Source of the DNA: Imbricaverruca yamaguchii
Lineage: Eukaryota; Arthropoda; Thecostraca; Neoverrucidae
Direction of reading: 5' to 3'
Assembly (NCBI GenBank): GCA_034440575.1
Contig: JAOTOL010001602.1
Span: forward strand, 263,501-327,500
Length of the DNA stretch: 64,000 nucleotides
A model generated the notes under the pieces. It searched no databases, was not told the DNA's origin, and saw only the letters and a program-made list of their open reading frames with translations. Positions 61,353 to 64,000 of this stretch are shown one piece after another (the stretch's first letter is position 1; every line of letters starts with the position of its first letter). A program made the translations under genes and the position numbers.

Positions 61353-61874
61353 TTAGAGGGTAAGTAGTGAAGCTGTGCACTTCATGCATTTCACTTCGGA
61401 AGTTACCAACATGAAATGAATGGCTTTCTGAGACACGGCTTGTGTTGTCCTTGCATTAACGTTCATCAACTTTTTAAGCAAAATATGTGTACTGCTATCG
61501 TAGTCATACACAAAAAGCAATGGTGTTTTGACATCATCTGAAACTAATGTGCTACAATGACAGTCTTGTGCCAAGTACTGGTAATTTTCGCCTGGTGCCA
61601 ACGATAGTCTACTGCTCCATTCCTGGCGAAACCAACTTATATTTTTGACATGATTGCGGTTGCGAATATTTATTTTCAAAGTTACGTGGCATGAACCTGA
61701 ACACAAAACTTCGGACATACATTTCAAACACGCTTTGGTTGATTTAGCACAGAAGTTATAATGGACTGGTAGGTCGGCTGCAATGTAGCTATACCAACAC
61801 AGACCGACACAAATACCACAGCTCACCCTGTTACCACGCTTACTCACAGGGCTTGCGGTCCCTACCATTGCCAC
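61353..61874 (-). CDS. uncharacterised 173-codon open frame
   Basis: An uninterrupted frame from ATG 61874 to 61353 in AT-leaning DNA that is not a repeat. It encodes a Cys-rich first half (CGICVGLCWYSYIAAD, FCAKSTKACLKCMSEVLCSG) and a mixed second half (WFRQEWSSRLSLAPGENYQY, PLLFVYDYDSSTHILLKKL). No signal peptide or family is recognised. It could be a single-exon gene, an exon, or part of an unknown transposon. The same-strand lectin gene spans it (intron), which argues for a nested or spurious ORF. Confidence 0.3.
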   Translation of the reverse strand: MAMVGTASPVSKRGNRVSCGICVGLCWYSYIAADLPVHYNFCAKSTKACLKCMSEVLCSGSCHVTLKINIRNRNHVKNISWFRQEWSSRLSLAPGENYQYLAQDCHCSTLVSDDVKTPLLFVYDYDSSTHILLKKLMNVNARTTQAVSQKAIHFMLVTSEVKCMKCTASLLTL

Positions 61875-61924
61875 CTCTATTCTGTGTCATCCATATGAAG
61901 TACGTCAGTGTCTGTTGGTTGGTT

Positions 61925-61980
61925 GGTTGGTTATTTGGGCTCCGGGGCGCATCGACTGCTTCGGTCATACAGCGCCCACA
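61925..61980 (+). repeat. dispersed ~50-bp element, copy 3
   Basis: TTATTTGGGCTCCGGGGCGC ATCGACTGCTTCGGTCATAC AGCGCCCAC; same block as 11725-11774. Confidence 0.65.
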
Positions 61981-61984
61981 TGTC

Positions 61985-62520
61985 AGTGTCTGTACTCCTC
62001 ATCTGGAGCCTAGCGGTGTTTGTATCCCTCACCTGGGTCCGCCAGTGTCTGCACCACGCACCTGGGGCCGGCCGGCGTGTGCACCCCTTACCTGGAGCCA
62101 GCAAATGTCCTTACCTGTAGTCCCCCAGTGGCTGTACCCCTCCCTTGAAGCCAGCAAGTGCTCTGTAATTCACTTAGAGTCCACCAGTATATGTAATCCC
62201 TCACTTGGAGCTCGGCGGTGTCTGTACCCCTCACCTGGAGGCCGGTGGTGTATGGACCTTTCACCTGAAGTCCGATGGTGATTGCACCTCTCACCTGGAG
62301 CCCGGTGGTGTCTGTAATCCTCACCTGTAACCCGTGTGGTGTCTGTACCCCTTACCTGGATCTCGGCGGTGTCTGTACCTCCTCACCTGGAGCTCGGCGG
62401 TGTCTATACACTTTATCTGGAGCTCGGCGCTGCCTGGGCCCCTCACCTGAATCCCGCGAACATCTGTACCTCTCACCTGGAGCTCACCAACGTCTGTACC
62501 TCTCACCTGGAGCCCGACGG
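61985..62520 (-). repeat. ~30-bp minisatellite carrying ~18 copies of the lectin exon donor
   Basis: On the minus strand each unit reads GGGCTCCAG|GTGAGGGGTACAG plus ACACCGCC with variation. The rightmost copy (62494-62513) is the real exon end and donor (GCTCCAG|GTGAGA at 62507/62506). Copies recur about every 30 bp down to about 61998. Confidence 0.9.
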
Positions 62521-62720
62521 TGCGCCAACAGCCATGACTGGTCTGTCCCCAGCTCCATGATGCTCGGAGTGGGATGGTGAGGCGAAATGCGGCATTGGTT
62601 CAGATCGGAACTGTAGGCCACGCCCTTACAGCGGGGGTCCGCGTGGCACAGGTTGTCGCACACGCCTGTGGTGGAAGGCTTCGTGGTCAACACACACTCC
62701 AGACTCCAGTAAGAGAGAGA
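62507..62720 (-). CDS. PAN/Apple-like exon of the same lectin gene
   Basis: Reads YWSLECVLTTKPSTTGVCDN, LCHADPRCKGVAYSSDLNQC, RISPHHPTPSIMELG, then WLLAHRRAP, ending in phase 1 at a GTGAGA donor. The Cys spacing (ECVL...CDNLC...CKGVAY...QC) is a PAN/Apple module. The open frame runs back to an ATG at 62960, but the true 5' end (an acceptor near 62710-62725, or a start further up) is not clear. Joining it to 59525 gives HRRAP-G-MASEDCQRW in frame. More exons may lie between or upstream. Confidence 0.6.
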
Positions 62721-63037
62721 AGTTGTCTTGTGAACAGTGTGGACAAACAAAAGGATCCCCTTGTCAGCGCGAGTGCGACTAAGAACGATCGTGGTCGACC
62801 GAGCCGCAGTTGCCCTTGCACAAATGGCTAACCCGCTGGCCATCGTGACCAATTGCTGAAACGGTGTATTGGCTTCCCCTCCAGCGTAGTCCGGAGGCAT
62901 ATACTTGAAGTTCACCTCGTCGGGAAGAGTACAAAAAGTTCCGAACACCCGTCGCGCCATGAGCTTATTTGAGGCCGACGTCAGGGGCTTTCAACATCTT
63001 GCCAGACTTAGGGTCACCTGCACCGCTCGGTGTGCGT

Positions 63038-63592
63038 GCATGGTCGATGTGCGTGTTGGTGTGCGCGTTGGTGTGCGCTGTTGGTGTGCGTGTTGGTGTG
63101 CGTGTTGGTGTGCGTGTTGGTGTGCGTGTTGGTGTGCGCGTTGGTTGCGTGTTGTGCGTGTTGGTGTGCGTGTTGGTGTGCGTGTTGGTGTGCGCGTTGG
63201 TGTGCGTGTTGGTGTGCGTGTTGGTGTGCGTGTTGGTGTGCGTGTTGGTGTGCGTGTTGGTGTGCGTGTTGGTGTGCGTGTTGGTGTGCGTGTTGGTGTG
63301 CGCGTTGGTGTGCGTGTTGGTGTGCGCGTTGGTGTGCGTGTTGTGGTGGTGTGCGCGTTGGTGTGCGCGTTGGTGTGCGCGTTGGTGTGCGTGTTGGTGT
63401 GCGCGTTGGTGTGGTGTGCGCGTTGGTGTGCGTGTTGGTGTGCGTGTTGGTGTGCGTGTTGGTGTGCGTGTTGGTGTGCGTGTTGGTGTGCGCGTTGGTG
63501 TGCGTGTTGGTGTGCGCGTTGGTGTGCGTGTTGGTGTGCGTGTTGGTGTGCGTGTTGGTGTGCGTGTTGGTGTGCGCGTTGGTGTGCGTGTT
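63038..63592. repeat. 12-bp GTGTGCGTGTTG minisatellite
   Basis: About 46 copies with GTGTGCGCGTTG variants. All frames open; Val/Cys/Arg or His/Thr repeats, not a gene. Confidence 0.98.
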
Positions 63593-64000
63593 GCCAAGGG
63601 CATACATTGCTTTATGGCATGGGTGATCAGTGTCAGGTGGGGGCACGCAGTACTTTGCCAAATACTTGCAAGAGTTATAACGGCAAAGATTATTATCTAA
63701 ATGTTTAGCGGACATTGACAAATCAGATGACAATTATGTATGTCGGATACCAGGAGTCATTTAACTCTGGAAGGGCCTGTTGAAGCTCCAGGGGACCTTG
63801 AGGCTGGTGGGACGGTTTGAAGTAACCCTCGCCGCACCGGCTGGATGGCTTTCGAGAATCCCTCCGCTAAATTTGTTTCCAGGATAGCGGCTGAATGTGT
63901 AAAAGCAGAGACACCAAGTGTTTAATAGACTCTGATGCATCTGTTTGCATACACCTAATAAATGTCGGATTCAGGCCACCGAAGACCATCGACCTGGGGT
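63593..64000. other. non-coding right edge
   Basis: No gene recognised. 63780-63830 resembles the 60.4-kb duplicated unit. Confidence 0.4.

Overview
The window is nuclear DNA from an invertebrate animal. The genes have short GC-rich exons with GT...AG introns, and they sit in a repeat-dense, more AT-rich background. tRNA-derived SINEs, LINE fragments, a PIF/Harbinger transposon with a MADF-type partner gene and an extracellular Cu/Zn superoxide dismutase all fit an arthropod. A crustacean (possibly a barnacle) is my best guess, but nothing here proves it.

Layout. 0.4-0.9 kb: 3' remnant of a LINE (-). 2.7-3.0 kb: first coding exon (-) of a DOMON / copper monooxygenase (MOXD/DBH-type) gene, whose remainder would lie to the left. 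3-11.4 kb: tandem repeats, an (AT)n tract, a stretch packed with AGGTCA/TGACCT hexamers, then DNA with no gene I recognise. 11.8-27.2 kb: a nine-exon NME8 (TXNDC3)-like gene (+), predicted at 783 residues, an axonemal thioredoxin / nucleoside-diphosphate-kinase-like protein. 30.7-40.7 kb: a five-exon secreted or membrane-anchored Cu/Zn superoxide dismutase (+), with an AATAAA signal at 41109. 42.1-43.2 kb: a decayed LINE reverse transcriptase. 43171-56080: a 12.9 kb PIF/Harbinger transposon with 33-bp terminal inverted repeats and a TAA target duplication. It carries a DDE transposase (+) and a convergent four-exon MADF/BESS-like gene (-). Two ORF1-only retroelements are nested in it, one breaking the transposase and one in MADF intron 1. 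58.4-62.7 kb: a secreted PAN / C-type-lectin gene (-). 62.9-63.6 kb: a 12-bp minisatellite.

The most unusual feature is structural. In three unrelated genes the minisatellites begin on exon-intron junctions. The duplicated unit carries the end of an exon plus its 5' splice site, or the 3' splice site plus the start of an exon, so the real junction is followed or preceded by roughly 4 to 23 decoy copies. I see this at seven junctions and, in related form, at the SOD stop codon. Some units begin with AG|GT, which fits models in which tandem duplication of AGGT-bearing segments creates or extends introns.

Exon joins were made by hand from splice consensus, reading phase and family knowledge. 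No search or transcript data were available. The NME8, SOD and MADF models keep reading phase across every join, which supports them strongly. The MADF gene and transposase each carry a single-base frameshift that may be a consensus error in the assembly.
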